Source: an uncultured Clostridia bacterium (GTDB taxonomy: Bacteria > Bacillota > Clostridia > Christensenellales > UBA1242). From it: DNA of 64,000 bases. The translations under genes were made by a program, and so were the position numbers. Shown in pieces: positions 33,709-42,949 of the stretch. How positions within the stretch are numbered: the stretch's first letter is position 1; every line of letters starts with the position of its first letter. The stretch spans positions 186,001-250,000 of the forward strand of contig CAKVLS010000001.1 in the NCBI GenBank assembly GCA_934757865.1, in the 5' to 3' direction. The notes below the pieces were generated by a model. The model searched no databases. It saw only the letters and a list, made by a program, of their open reading frames with translations, and had not been told where the DNA came from.

Positions 33709-35241
33709 ATGCTATCCATCGTAAAAAGTTTTGGACTTAATGGTCTAGAAGGTAGTGTTGTGAGCGTAGAAGTAGACATCGCAAGAGGTCTACCTACATA
33801 CGATATTGTAGGTCTTGCAGATACCGCTATCAAAGAGTCTAAACAAAGAGTAAGGGCATCAATCAAAAATAGTGGTTTTGATTTTCCTATGGACAAGATA
33901 ACTATTAACCTTGCTCCCGCTGATACAAAAAAAGAAGGTTCACTTTATGACCTTCCTATAGCTGTGGCTATTTTGTCTGCAACTAACCAAATACCTATTG
34001 ATAAAGTAAAAAGTTATGCTTTTATCGGCGAGTTATCTCTTGACGGTAGCTTGAGAGGCGTAAAAGGTGTTCTTCCTATACTAATCACAGCCAAGAGCTG
34101 TGGAATAACTAAGATAATTATTCCAAAGGACAACGAAGGCGAGGCTAGATTTATAGAAGGGTTAGAAGTATATGCAGCTAGCAGTCTAAAAGAGGTCTTT
34201 GACTATTTTAACGGCAATATTTTATTAGAGCCAGTGCCTATTATATCTTACGAAGAGGCTAAACAAGAAAATGTTTATCCTTTTGATTACCAAATAGTAA
34301 AAGGTCAAGCAAGTGCAAAAAGAGCAATGGAGATAGCAGCAGCTGGTGGACATAATGTACTTATGATAGGCCCTCCTGGTAGTGGTAAAACTCTTATTGC
34401 TAAGTGCTTTCCAAGTATTTTGCCAGATATGACTTTTGAAGAGGCTTTGGAAGTTACAAAAATCCATAGCGTAGCCGGAACTCTTGACTCTAAGGTTGGA
34501 CTTGTATTTAATAGACCTTTTAGAGCTCCTCATCACACAGCAACAACTGTTGCACTTACTGGCGGTGGACACAATGCTAAGCCGGGAGAAATAAGCCTTG
34601 CGCACAACGGCGTTTTGTTTTTAGATGAGCTTCCAGAATATTCTAGGTATTCGATAGAGACTTTGCGTCAGCCGCTAGAAGACGGCGTTATAACAGTTGC
34701 TCGTAACGCTCAAACTGTCGTATACCCAGCAAGCTTTACAATGATAGCAAGTATGAACCCTTGCCCATGCGGCAACTATGGAAGTAAAGTACAAGAGTGT
34801 AAATGTACTCCAATGCAAATACACAAATATCTTAACAAAATTAGCGGACCTTTGATGGACAGAATTGACCTTCATGTAGAGTTTGACGGACTTAGTTACA
34901 AAGAGCTAAATAGCAATAAGACAGAAGAGACTTCTAGTGATATAAAGAAAAGAGTAGACTTTGCTAGAAAAGTTCAACTTGAGAGATTCAAAGGTAAGAA
35001 AATATATAACAATAGCAAGATGACTTCTAGCATGATAAAAAAATATTGCGCACTAGACGAAGAGTGTTCTCGTATATTGGAGCAAGCATTTGTCAAATTA
35101 AAACTTAGTGCAAGAGCTCATGATAGAATTTTGAAAGTAGCAAGAACTATCGCTGACCTTGACGGCAGTGATAAAATAACTATTGACCACTTACTTGAAG
35201 CGATTAGTTATAGGTCGCTAGATAATAAGTATTGGGTATAG
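33709..35241 (+). CDS. comM: YifB/ComM family Mg-chelatase-like AAA+ ATPase
   Basis: 510-aa protein of the ComM family, hexameric helicases that help branch migration during natural transformation; in non-competent bacteria the role is general recombination. The N-terminal Lon-protease-like S5 fold (GLPTYDIVGLADTAIKES) is followed by the AAA+ core with Walker A GPPGSGKTL near residue 220, the RPFRAPHHTAT motif, Walker B VLFLDELPEY, and CxCG-type cysteines (NPCPCGNYG). I start at ATG 33709 after AAAGGAG. Next to dprA, as in many Firmicutes. Confidence 0.93.
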   Translation: MLSIVKSFGLNGLEGSVVSVEVDIARGLPTYDIVGLADTAIKESKQRVRASIKNSGFDFPMDKITINLAPADTKKEGSLYDLPIAVAILSATNQIPIDKVKSYAFIGELSLDGSLRGVKGVLPILITAKSCGITKIIIPKDNEGEARFIEGLEVYAASSLKEVFDYFNGNILLEPVPIISYEEAKQENVYPFDYQIVKGQASAKRAMEIAAAGGHNVLMIGPPGSGKTLIAKCFPSILPDMTFEEALEVTKIHSVAGTLDSKVGLVFNRPFRAPHHTATTVALTGGGHNAKPGEISLAHNGVLFLDELPEYSRYSIETLRQPLEDGVITVARNAQTVVYPASFTMIASMNPCPCGNYGSKVQECKCTPMQIHKYLNKISGPLMDRIDLHVEFDGLSYKELNSNKTEETSSDIKKRVDFARKVQLERFKGKKIYNNSKMTSSMIKKYCALDEECSRILEQAFVKLKLSARAHDRILKVARTIADLDGSDKITIDHLLEAISYRSLDNKYWV

Positions 35242-35248
35242 GAGAGAG

Positions 35249-36337
35249 ATGACAAAGAACGATAAAGTTTTACTTTGGCTTGACTTGTTTGAAAATTTAA
35301 GTTACAAGAAAAAGCAAAACATAATTGATGAATTTGGCAGCCCAGAAAAATTATTTGATAACTTTTTGGGTTCGAGAAATATATTAGAGCAATACATAGG
35401 TAAAGAGCTCTTTGACAAAATGGCTTATAGCCATAACGAAAAGAGTTTGGACGCCTTGGCTCAAAATTTAGATAAAAAGGGTGTAAAAGCTGTTACTATT
35501 TATAGTGAGGATTACCCAGAGAGTTTAGTTAACACCGATTGCCCACCATTTGTACTATATTGTATGGGAGATATAAAGCTTCTAAAATCTAAGTGCTTTG
35601 CGATAGTTGGTACAAGGCGTATAACTAACTATGGCAGAACTGTGACTAAGAATATGGCTAAGGGTTTGACTCTTGCAGGATTTACTATCGTAAGTGGTTT
35701 ATCTTGTGGAGTTGATACTGTAGCTCATGAAACAGCACTTGAAAATAATGGAAAAACTATTGCGGTACTAGCAGGAGGCTTTGATAGTATTTATCCTGAT
35801 ATAAATACTAACTTAGCAAAGACTATTGCAAACAAAGGGCTACTTGTTAGCGAGATTAAGCCTAGTGAAAAAGCTAAAACATATTACTTCCCAATACGCA
35901 ACAGAATAATAGCTGCCCTTAGTGAGGGTACTCTTATAACTGAGGCTGATGAAAAGTCAGGCTCTATGTACACCAAAAATTATGCTTTGGAGTATGGAAA
36001 AGATGTTTTTGCAGTTCCGGGTAATATAACTAGTACGGCTAGCCGTGGTACTAACCGCATTATAAGTAATGGACAAGCAAAAGCTGTTTGTGATTTAGAC
36101 GACATTTTAGGGGAGTATAATGTAAAATTTGTGCCAAAGCAAAAAACTATAAGTGTTAGTTTAGAAGAACAAATTGTTCTTGACGCTTTAGGCGAGGACG
36201 AATTGTACTTTCAAGAAATAGCCGATAAAACAAAATTTGATACAAAAAGACTTAATACTTTGTTGACAACAATGTCGCTAAATGGTTTAATAAAAAAGTT
36301 AGCTGGCAATTTGTATTCGGCTGATAAGGAGATATAG
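35249..36337 (+). CDS. dprA: DNA processing protein DprA
   Basis: Loads RecA onto incoming single-stranded DNA in transformation. The Rossmann-like core starts around residue 100 (CFAIVGTRRITNYGR), with SGLSCGVDTVAHETAL and the LAGGFDSIYP and FPIRNRIIAALSEGTLITEA motifs. The N-terminus is SAM-like and the C-terminal 60 residues form a winged helix. 362 aa. Together with comM this suggests at least a remnant of DNA uptake functions, although dprA is also kept in bacteria not known to be competent. Confidence 0.95.
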   Translation: MTKNDKVLLWLDLFENLSYKKKQNIIDEFGSPEKLFDNFLGSRNILEQYIGKELFDKMAYSHNEKSLDALAQNLDKKGVKAVTIYSEDYPESLVNTDCPPFVLYCMGDIKLLKSKCFAIVGTRRITNYGRTVTKNMAKGLTLAGFTIVSGLSCGVDTVAHETALENNGKTIAVLAGGFDSIYPDINTNLAKTIANKGLLVSEIKPSEKAKTYYFPIRNRIIAALSEGTLITEADEKSGSMYTKNYALEYGKDVFAVPGNITSTASRGTNRIISNGQAKAVCDLDDILGEYNVKFVPKQKTISVSLEEQIVLDALGEDELYFQEIADKTKFDTKRLNTLLTTMSLNGLIKKLAGNLYSADKEI

Positions 36338-38635
36338 ATGAAATTAGTTATCATAGAAGGTCCCGGTAAAAGAGACACTTTGAAAAAATACCTAGGTGCA
36401 GATTATGATGTATTTGCAACCAAAGGTCATGTTAGAGATTTACCTGCAAAATCTATGTGTATAGATATCAATCATAACTTTGAACCAAAGTATGAGATTA
36501 TGCCAGATAAAAAAGAAATAATAAAAGAGCTTTTGACCAAAGCTGCAAAGGCCGATAAAGTTTATATCGCTACCGACCCTGATAGAGAGGGAGAAGCTAT
36601 AGCTTGGCATTTGCAATATATTTTGAAAATAAAAGACGACAATCCTTGCAGAGTTGTGTTTAACGAAATTTCTAAAAATGTAGTTAACAAGGCTATGGAC
36701 AAGCCTAGAACTATAGATCTAAATCTTGTTCATGCTCAACAAGGCAGAAGAGTTTTGGATAGACTTGTGGGTTATCAGGTTTCTCCTATTCTTTGCAAAA
36801 AGATTAAGAACAACTTGAGCGCCGGCAGAGTTCAATCTGTTGCTCTAAAACTAGTTGTCGACAAAGAAAAAGAAATAAGAGCATTTAAGCCAAAAGAATA
36901 TTGGACAATCAATGCACTTCTAAATAAAGGCACAAGCAACACTTTCAAAGCGGCTTTAGCCACTTATAAAGGCAAAAAGTACGAGAGTGATAGCGAGAGA
37001 ACAAGTCTTGATATTATAGATTATGTTAAGGCTCAGGACTTTATAGTAGGCGGAGTTAAGAGGGCTATATCTAAGTCATCAGCTCCAGCACCTTTTATTA
37101 CAAGTACTATGCAACAAGATGCCATGAACAAACTTGGTATGAGCCTAAAAGAAGTAACTATGACCGCTCAAACTCTATATGAAGGTGTAAACTTCAAAGA
37201 AGGCGGCAAGACAGCTCTTATTACATATATAAGAACAGACTCTACCAGAATCTCACCAGAAGCTCAAGCTATGGCAAAAGAGTTTATAATATCAAAATAT
37301 GGCAAAGAATATGCCCCAGAGCATTACAATGTATTCAAAACTAAGAAGAACACTCAAGATGCCCACGAAGCAATAAGACCTATTTCTCTTGAGCGTACAC
37401 CTGAGATTGTTAAAGCAAACTTTGGAGCAACATCTAACATTTATAAACTTTATAAACTTATATATGATAGATTTGTCGCAAGCCAAATGTCAGAAGCAAC
37501 ATACAACACACTTAATGTTGTTATCAATGCTGGCGATTATGGCTTTAAGGTTACTGGCAAGACTCCACTTTTTGCAGGATTTACAGCAGCATACAAGATG
37601 TACGAGGATAAAGACGATGCAAAAGATGATGATAACAAAGAGAGCTCTAATTTGCCTAACCTAGAAGAGGGCGACAAACTAAACCTAAAAGATATCACAA
37701 AAGAGCAAAAATTTACAAAGCCACCAGTAAGATATACTGATGCGACACTAGTAAAAGCTATGGAAGACAAAGGTATTGGTAGACCGGCAACATATGCTCC
37801 TACAATCCTTGTACTTGCTAATAGAAATTATACCGAAAAAGAAGGTAAGTACTTAGTTCCAACAGACCTAGGTGTTACAGTTGTTGAATTTTTGGAGAAA
37901 TATTTTAGTGATATTATGGATATATCATTTACCGCTGCGATGGAGGAAAAACTAGACCTTGTCGAAGAGGGAAAAGAAGATTGGCAAAAGATTGTAGCTG
38001 ATTTTTATGATGGATTTGAAGATGAAGTGCATTTTGCATTAACAGGGAGTAAAAAAGTAAAAATGGAAGTAGAAACAACAGATGTAATTTGTGATAAATG
38101 CGGTGCAAATATGGTTGTAAGAGAAGGAAAATTTGGCAAGTTCTTAGCTTGTCCTAATTTCCCAAAATGCCGCAATATTAAACCTTATAGTGAGGTAAAT
38201 GGCGCAGCTCAAGCAAAGGAAGAGAGCGAAGAGGACAAAAAACTTAACGAGATGCATCTAAAGTGCGACAAGTGCGGAGCAGATATGGTTCTTCGTAATG
38301 GTAGATTTGGTAAGTTCTTTGCATGCTCTAATTATCCTACTTGCAAAAATATCAAAGGTCTTGATGATGTCATTGAGAAAAAGCCTGTTGGCGTTTGTCC
38401 TGACTGTGGCAAGCCTGTTTTTGAAAGACATGGTTCAAAAGGTAAAATTTTCTATGGTTGCAGCGGATACCCTGAGTGCAAGTTTATGAGTTGGGATATT
38501 CCTATGCAAGAAAAGTGCCCAAAATGCGGACATTATCTAACAAAGAAAGAATTGAAGAAAGAAACAAGAATCAAATGCAGCAATAGTGAGTGTGATTACA
38601 CAAAATCTATCGCAAAGGAAGAAAATGACAAATAG
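36338..38635 (+). CDS. topA: DNA topoisomerase I
   Basis: Type IA topoisomerase that relaxes negative supercoils. 765 aa. The Toprim domain starts IIEGPGKRDTLKKYLG, where most TopA proteins read ESPAKAKTI, so the catalytic glutamate is kept but two neighbours are glycine. The acidic motif DPDREGEAIAWHL is intact, and the active-site tyrosine is in ITYIRTDSTRIS near residue 318. The C-terminus carries four zinc ribbons (near residues 585, 640, 685 and 725). It starts right after dprA and overlaps trmFO by 11 bases. Confidence 0.97.
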   Translation: MKLVIIEGPGKRDTLKKYLGADYDVFATKGHVRDLPAKSMCIDINHNFEPKYEIMPDKKEIIKELLTKAAKADKVYIATDPDREGEAIAWHLQYILKIKDDNPCRVVFNEISKNVVNKAMDKPRTIDLNLVHAQQGRRVLDRLVGYQVSPILCKKIKNNLSAGRVQSVALKLVVDKEKEIRAFKPKEYWTINALLNKGTSNTFKAALATYKGKKYESDSERTSLDIIDYVKAQDFIVGGVKRAISKSSAPAPFITSTMQQDAMNKLGMSLKEVTMTAQTLYEGVNFKEGGKTALITYIRTDSTRISPEAQAMAKEFIISKYGKEYAPEHYNVFKTKKNTQDAHEAIRPISLERTPEIVKANFGATSNIYKLYKLIYDRFVASQMSEATYNTLNVVINAGDYGFKVTGKTPLFAGFTAAYKMYEDKDDAKDDDNKESSNLPNLEEGDKLNLKDITKEQKFTKPPVRYTDATLVKAMEDKGIGRPATYAPTILVLANRNYTEKEGKYLVPTDLGVTVVEFLEKYFSDIMDISFTAAMEEKLDLVEEGKEDWQKIVADFYDGFEDEVHFALTGSKKVKMEVETTDVICDKCGANMVVREGKFGKFLACPNFPKCRNIKPYSEVNGAAQAKEESEEDKKLNEMHLKCDKCGADMVLRNGRFGKFFACSNYPTCKNIKGLDDVIEKKPVGVCPDCGKPVFERHGSKGKIFYGCSGYPECKFMSWDIPMQEKCPKCGHYLTKKELKKETRIKCSNSECDYTKSIAKEENDK

Positions 38636-39938
38636 TGTAACTATCATAGGTGCGGGACTTGCTGGCTCTGAGGCAGCTTATCAGCTTGCCAAAAGAGGCG
38701 TCAATGTCAAGCTTTATGAAATGAAACCTAAAAAGTTTAGCCCAGCCCACAAGATGGAGGGTTTTGCAGAACTTGTTTGTAGCAACAGCCTAAAAGCCAA
38801 AGATGTTACAACATGCTCTGGACTTTTGAAAAAAGAAATGGAACTATTAGATAGTCTTATCATAAAGACAGCTTATGAGTGCAGAACCCCAGCCGGTGGA
38901 GCACTTGCTGTTGATAGAGAGAAGTTTTCTGAAAAGATAACTAAAACTATCAAGAGTTTTCCTAATATTGAGATAATCAACGAAGAACTTGATTATATTC
39001 CAACAGACGAGATCGTAATTATAGCCACAGGACCTCTTAGCAGTGAGGGAATAGTTAAGGCTTTGCAAGAAAAAGTACATAGTGACTACTTATACTTCTT
39101 TGACGCATCTAGCCCTATAGTTACAAGAAGCAGTATTGATATGTCAGTTGCTTTTGTAGCCGACAGGTATGACAAGGGTAATGGAGACTATATCAACTGC
39201 CCAATGAATAAGCAAGAGTATTTAGCTTTTTACAACGAGCTTATCAATGCCGAGAGTGTTAAACTTCATGACTTTGAGAATAAAAAAGTTTTTGAAGGTT
39301 GTATGCCAGTTGAGGTTATGGCTAAGCGTGGCGAGGATTCTATAAGATTTGGTCCTCTTAAACCTGTTGGGCTAAAAAATCCTCACTCTGACGAAAAGCC
39401 ATATGCTGTCGTTCAACTTCGTAAAGAAGATAATGAAGATAGGCTATATAACTTAGTTGGATTCCAGACCAATCTAACTTACGGCGAGCAGAAGCGAGTT
39501 TTTAGCATGATACCGGGACTTAACCATGCGGAGTTTGTAAGATACGGCGTTATGCATAGGAACTCATATATCAATGCTCCTAAACTACTAGATAATACCT
39601 TTGCTCTAAAATGCGATCCTAATGTTTTTGTTGCGGGGCAACTTTCGGGAGTCGAAGGGTATCTAGAGAGTACAGCTAGCGGACTTATCGCCAGCCTAAA
39701 TGCTTATCAAAAATTAAATAATAAAAATGCTTTTATTTTGTCTGACAAAACAATGATTGGTGCTATAATAAATTATATAACAAATGCTAGCCCAGTTAAC
39801 TTTCAGCCTATGAATTCGAATTTTGGAATTATAAGGTCATTAGACGAAAAGGTGAAAGATGACAAACTAAAAAAGCAAATGTATGCCGAAAGGTCTATAA
39901 AAGAGCTTGAGGACAAAATAAAAGAATTAGAGAGGTAA
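38625..39938 (+). CDS. trmFO: Folate-dependent tRNA-m5U54 methyltransferase TrmFO
   Basis: Flavoenzyme that uses methylenetetrahydrofolate to make ribothymidine at tRNA position 54. FAD-binding N-terminus VTIIGAGLAGSEAAYQLA, then KMEGFAELVCSNSLKA, the TrmFO signature; FEGCMPVEVMAKRGEDS and GYLESTASGL near the end are also diagnostic. 437 aa from the ATG at 38625, preceded by AAGGAAG, inside the end of topA. The topA-trmFO-hslVU order is common in Firmicutes. Confidence 0.96.
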   Translation: MTNSVTIIGAGLAGSEAAYQLAKRGVNVKLYEMKPKKFSPAHKMEGFAELVCSNSLKAKDVTTCSGLLKKEMELLDSLIIKTAYECRTPAGGALAVDREKFSEKITKTIKSFPNIEIINEELDYIPTDEIVIIATGPLSSEGIVKALQEKVHSDYLYFFDASSPIVTRSSIDMSVAFVADRYDKGNGDYINCPMNKQEYLAFYNELINAESVKLHDFENKKVFEGCMPVEVMAKRGEDSIRFGPLKPVGLKNPHSDEKPYAVVQLRKEDNEDRLYNLVGFQTNLTYGEQKRVFSMIPGLNHAEFVRYGVMHRNSYINAPKLLDNTFALKCDPNVFVAGQLSGVEGYLESTASGLIASLNAYQKLNNKNAFILSDKTMIGAIINYITNASPVNFQPMNSNFGIIRSLDEKVKDDKLKKQMYAERSIKELEDKIKELER

Positions 39939-39941
39939 ATT

Positions 39942-41273
39942 ATGGATTTATCACCAAAACAAATTGTAGCAGAACTAGACAAATACATTATAGGTCAAGA
40001 TAGAGCAAAAAAAGCTGTAGCTATTGCACTTCGTAATAGATATAGAAGAAGCAAACTACCAGCAGAGCTTAGAGAAGAGATAACACCAAAAAATATCATC
40101 TTAAAAGGACCTACAGGTGTTGGTAAGACAGAGATAGCAAGAAGACTTGCTAAACTTGTCGGTGCACCTTTCATTAAAGTTGAGGCTACAAAATTTACAG
40201 AAGTAGGTTATGTAGGTAGAGATGTCGAGAGTATGATTAGAGACTTAGTAGAAGTTTCTGTTAGACTTGTCAAAGAAGAAAAGATAAGACAAGTAGAAGA
40301 GAAAGCAACTCCTATAGTTAATAATAGACTTCTTGATATTATTTTTCCTATCAAAAAAGCCACTGCTGATGTTATAACAGATGAAGCGGAGTTTAAGCAT
40401 TCTGTTTTAGAGCGTCTTATTAGAGGCGACTATGATGACGAGTTAATTGAATTAGAAGTAAATTCAGCCCCAAAACAACTAAATCTTATGCCAGGAGCTG
40501 GAGTAGAATTAGATATAGGTAATATATTTGGCGATGCTTTTGGAGGATTCGGCAATAAGAAAAAGAAGAAGAAAATGACAGTTAAACAAGCTCGTGAGAC
40601 ACTACTTAGTGAAGAGAGTGATAAACTTATCGACCTTGACACTGTCAATAGTGAAGCAATTAAGAGAGCCGAGCAAGAAGGTATCATCTTCATAGATGAG
40701 ATAGATAAAGTAGCTGGCAAAGGTTCTCGCAATGGCCCAGATGTAAGTAGAGAGGGTGTTCAAAGAGATATTCTTCCTATAGTTGAGGGCTGTACAGTTT
40801 CAACTAAGTATGGTATGATAAGAACAGACTTTATATTATTTATTGCAGCGGGAGCTTTCCATGTAAGTAATGTAGAGGATTTGATACCGGAGTTCCAAGG
40901 TAGATTCCCAATAAGAGTTGAGCTTGATAACTTAACTTCGAAAGAGTTTTTGAAAATTTTGACCGAACCAGAAAATGCCGTTACTTTGCAATACAAAGAA
41001 CTTTTGAAAGTTGATAATGTGAACTTAGTAATTAAAGATGACGCACTAAAAGAAATTGCTGAGTATGCAGAAAAAGCAAATAACAACAGCGAAAACTTGG
41101 GCGCAAGAAGACTTCACACTATAATGGAAGCACTTCTTGAAGATATAAGTTTCAACGCTAGCGGAGACCACCCAATGGTTGATGTAGTAGTTGATAAAGA
41201 TTATGTAAAGAAAATACTTGGATCTGTTGTAAAGCCAAGTAAAAAATCTATAGGCTTCAATAACGAAGACTAA
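39942..41273 (+). CDS. hslU: HslU-type AAA+ unfoldase, without adjacent hslV and with altered C-terminus
   Basis: ATPase ring of the HslVU protease. N-terminus LSPKQIVAELDKYIIGQDRAKKAV, Walker A GPTGVGKTE near residue 58, the pore loop GYVG, the I domain (about residues 110-240), Walker B IIFIDEIDKVA, and sensor regions FQGRFPIRV and GARRLHTIME are intact. HslV normally sits directly upstream; here trmFO ends 3 bases before the start codon and no hslV is present in the window. The C-terminus reads VKPSKKSIGFNNED instead of the usual DLSxFIL-type tail that inserts into HslV pockets. It may act as a lone unfoldase or have a changed partner. 443 aa. Confidence 0.93.
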   Translation: MDLSPKQIVAELDKYIIGQDRAKKAVAIALRNRYRRSKLPAELREEITPKNIILKGPTGVGKTEIARRLAKLVGAPFIKVEATKFTEVGYVGRDVESMIRDLVEVSVRLVKEEKIRQVEEKATPIVNNRLLDIIFPIKKATADVITDEAEFKHSVLERLIRGDYDDELIELEVNSAPKQLNLMPGAGVELDIGNIFGDAFGGFGNKKKKKKMTVKQARETLLSEESDKLIDLDTVNSEAIKRAEQEGIIFIDEIDKVAGKGSRNGPDVSREGVQRDILPIVEGCTVSTKYGMIRTDFILFIAAGAFHVSNVEDLIPEFQGRFPIRVELDNLTSKEFLKILTEPENAVTLQYKELLKVDNVNLVIKDDALKEIAEYAEKANNNSENLGARRLHTIMEALLEDISFNASGDHPMVDVVVDKDYVKKILGSVVKPSKKSIGFNNED

Positions 41274-41288
41274 TATAAGGAGAACAAA

Positions 41289-42539
41289 ATGATAGAGATA
41301 CCAAAGGGTACAAAAGACCTTCTTCCTCAAAATAGTTATAAGTGGCATTTTGTAGAAGAAAAGGTTAGAGAGGTGACAAAAAAATATAATGTAAAAGAAA
41401 TTAGGACACCTATCTTTGAGCATACAGAGCTATTTTTGCGTGGTATAGGCAATAGTACTGATATCGTTAACAAAGAAATGTACACTTTTTTGGATAAAGG
41501 CGAGAGAAGTATAACTCTTAAACCTGAAGGTACAGCTGGCGTTGCTAGAAGTTTCATTGAAAACGGACTTTTTAACAACCCACAACCAACAAAAATGTAT
41601 TACATTAGCCCTATTTTTAGATACGAAAATCCACAAGCTGGAAGACTAAGACAGCACCACCAATTTGGTATTGAATACTACGGCAGTGATAGTCCTAAGA
41701 GCGAACTTGAAGTTATCAGTTTAGCAACTGATTTCCTTAAGAGTATAGGACTTGAAGATATCGTTGTTCACATCAACTCTATCGGTTGCAACGAATGTCG
41801 TAAAAAATACAACGAGGCTTTGCGTGAGTATATCAAACCTAGACTAAAAGATATGTGCGGAGATTGTAATAGAAGATTCATTACAAATCCACTTCGTATA
41901 CTTGATTGCAAAGTAGAACATTGTCAAGAACTTCTAAAAGATAGACCAAAACTACAAGACTTTTTGTGTGATGATTGCAAGGCTCATTTTAATAGCCTAC
42001 TTAAACTTTTGGACACAGCAAAAATCAACTATGTAGTAGACTACAATGTAGTTAGAGGCCTTGATTATTATACAAGAACAGTTCTTGAGTTTTTTGCCAA
42101 TATCGAAGGTATGGGCTCTGTTGGTGTAGTAGGTGGCGGTGGTAGATATAACTACCTAGTAGAAGAACTTGGTGGACCACACACTCCGGCAGTTGGTTTT
42201 GGTATGGGTATAGAGAGACTCCTTATGGTTCTTGAGATGACCGGAAAAGAGATTCCTGATCCAAATAAAGTACAAGTTTATATTGCTAAACAACCAAGCC
42301 TAGACACTACCAAAGATGTAGAGATAGCAAAACTTCTTCGTGATAACGGTATTACTTGTGAGGTTGACCTTCTTGATAGAAGTTTCAAAGCTCAATTTAA
42401 GTACGCTAACAAGATTGGTGCAAAATATGTTTTTGTTTTAGGTGAAGAAGAACTTGGCAATAATACAATGACTGTAAAAGATATGGAAAAAGGCGAAGAG
42501 AAAAGAGTAGCCTTTGACAAACTTCTTGAAATATTTTAG
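41289..42539 (+). CDS. hisS: Histidyl-tRNA synthetase
   Basis: Class II synthetase. Motif 1 is near the N-terminus (PKGTKDLLP, TPIFEHTELF), motif 2 is around YRYENPQAGRLRQHHQFG-like sequence (here FRYENPQAGRLRQHHQ), histidine A motifs are RGLDYYTRTV and GGGGRYN, and the C-terminal 90 residues form an anticodon-binding domain. 416 aa. No T-box precedes it. AAGGAG lies 6 bases before the ATG, 15 bases after hslU. Confidence 0.97.
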   Translation: MIEIPKGTKDLLPQNSYKWHFVEEKVREVTKKYNVKEIRTPIFEHTELFLRGIGNSTDIVNKEMYTFLDKGERSITLKPEGTAGVARSFIENGLFNNPQPTKMYYISPIFRYENPQAGRLRQHHQFGIEYYGSDSPKSELEVISLATDFLKSIGLEDIVVHINSIGCNECRKKYNEALREYIKPRLKDMCGDCNRRFITNPLRILDCKVEHCQELLKDRPKLQDFLCDDCKAHFNSLLKLLDTAKINYVVDYNVVRGLDYYTRTVLEFFANIEGMGSVGVVGGGGRYNYLVEELGGPHTPAVGFGMGIERLLMVLEMTGKEIPDPNKVQVYIAKQPSLDTTKDVEIAKLLRDNGITCEVDLLDRSFKAQFKYANKIGAKYVFVLGEEELGNNTMTVKDMEKGEEKRVAFDKLLEIF

Positions 42540-42550
42540 GAGAAAATAAT

Positions 42551-42871
42551 ATGGCAAATTTATTACACATAGAAGAAAAAGACTTTGACGAAGTAGTAAA
42601 ATCAAAGGATACTGTCCTAGTTGACTTCTTTGCAACATGGTGTCCACCATGCAAGATGCTTGCACCTGTACTTGAAAAGGTGGCAAAGAAAGTTGATGAT
42701 AACTACCTAATTGTTAAGGTTAATGTAGATGAGGCTGAGAGATTAGCCAAGAGATTTGGCATAATGAGTGTACCTACTATGGTGTTTTTGTACAAAGGTG
42801 AAGAACGCACTAGACTAGTAGGCTACAGACAAGAAAAAGATATCATTGATACCTTAACTAATCTAGACTAA
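42551..42871 (+). CDS. trxA: Thioredoxin with CPPC active site
   Basis: 106-aa thioredoxin fold. The active site is ATWCPPCKML near residue 31; most thioredoxins have CGPC. The cis-proline motif SVPTMVF near residue 75 and the usual buried Asp region are present. A second proline between the active cysteines is expected to raise the redox potential. It follows hisS after 11 bases and lies just upstream of the iron-sulfur cluster genes. It may be the main thioredoxin or a specialised one. Confidence 0.93.
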   Translation: MANLLHIEEKDFDEVVKSKDTVLVDFFATWCPPCKMLAPVLEKVAKKVDDNYLIVKVNVDEAERLAKRFGIMSVPTMVFLYKGEERTRLVGYRQEKDIIDTLTNLD

Positions 42872-42882
42872 TATAAAAATTG

Positions 42883-42907
42883 TAGGATTGACAGATAGTC
42901 AATCCTA
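42883..42907. repeat. Palindrome over the -35 box of iscR, candidate operator
   Basis: TAGGATTGAC, five bases, then GTCAATCCTA: perfect 10-bp arms. The -35 box TTGACA begins in the left arm. It has no T-run, so it is not a terminator. The layout is typical of an operator for the Rrf2-type repressor encoded just downstream. Confidence 0.7.
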
Positions 42908-42916
42908 TGTTATTAT
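42888..42916 (+). promoter_or_regulatory. Promoter of the iscR-iscS-iscU operon
   Basis: TTGACA at 42888-42893, a 17-base spacer and TATTAT at 42911-42916. It is overlapped by the palindrome at 42883-42907, so binding there should block RNA polymerase. Confidence 0.82.
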
Positions 42917-42949
42917 ATACAATGCAGACTAAGTAAGTAGGAGTTGAAT

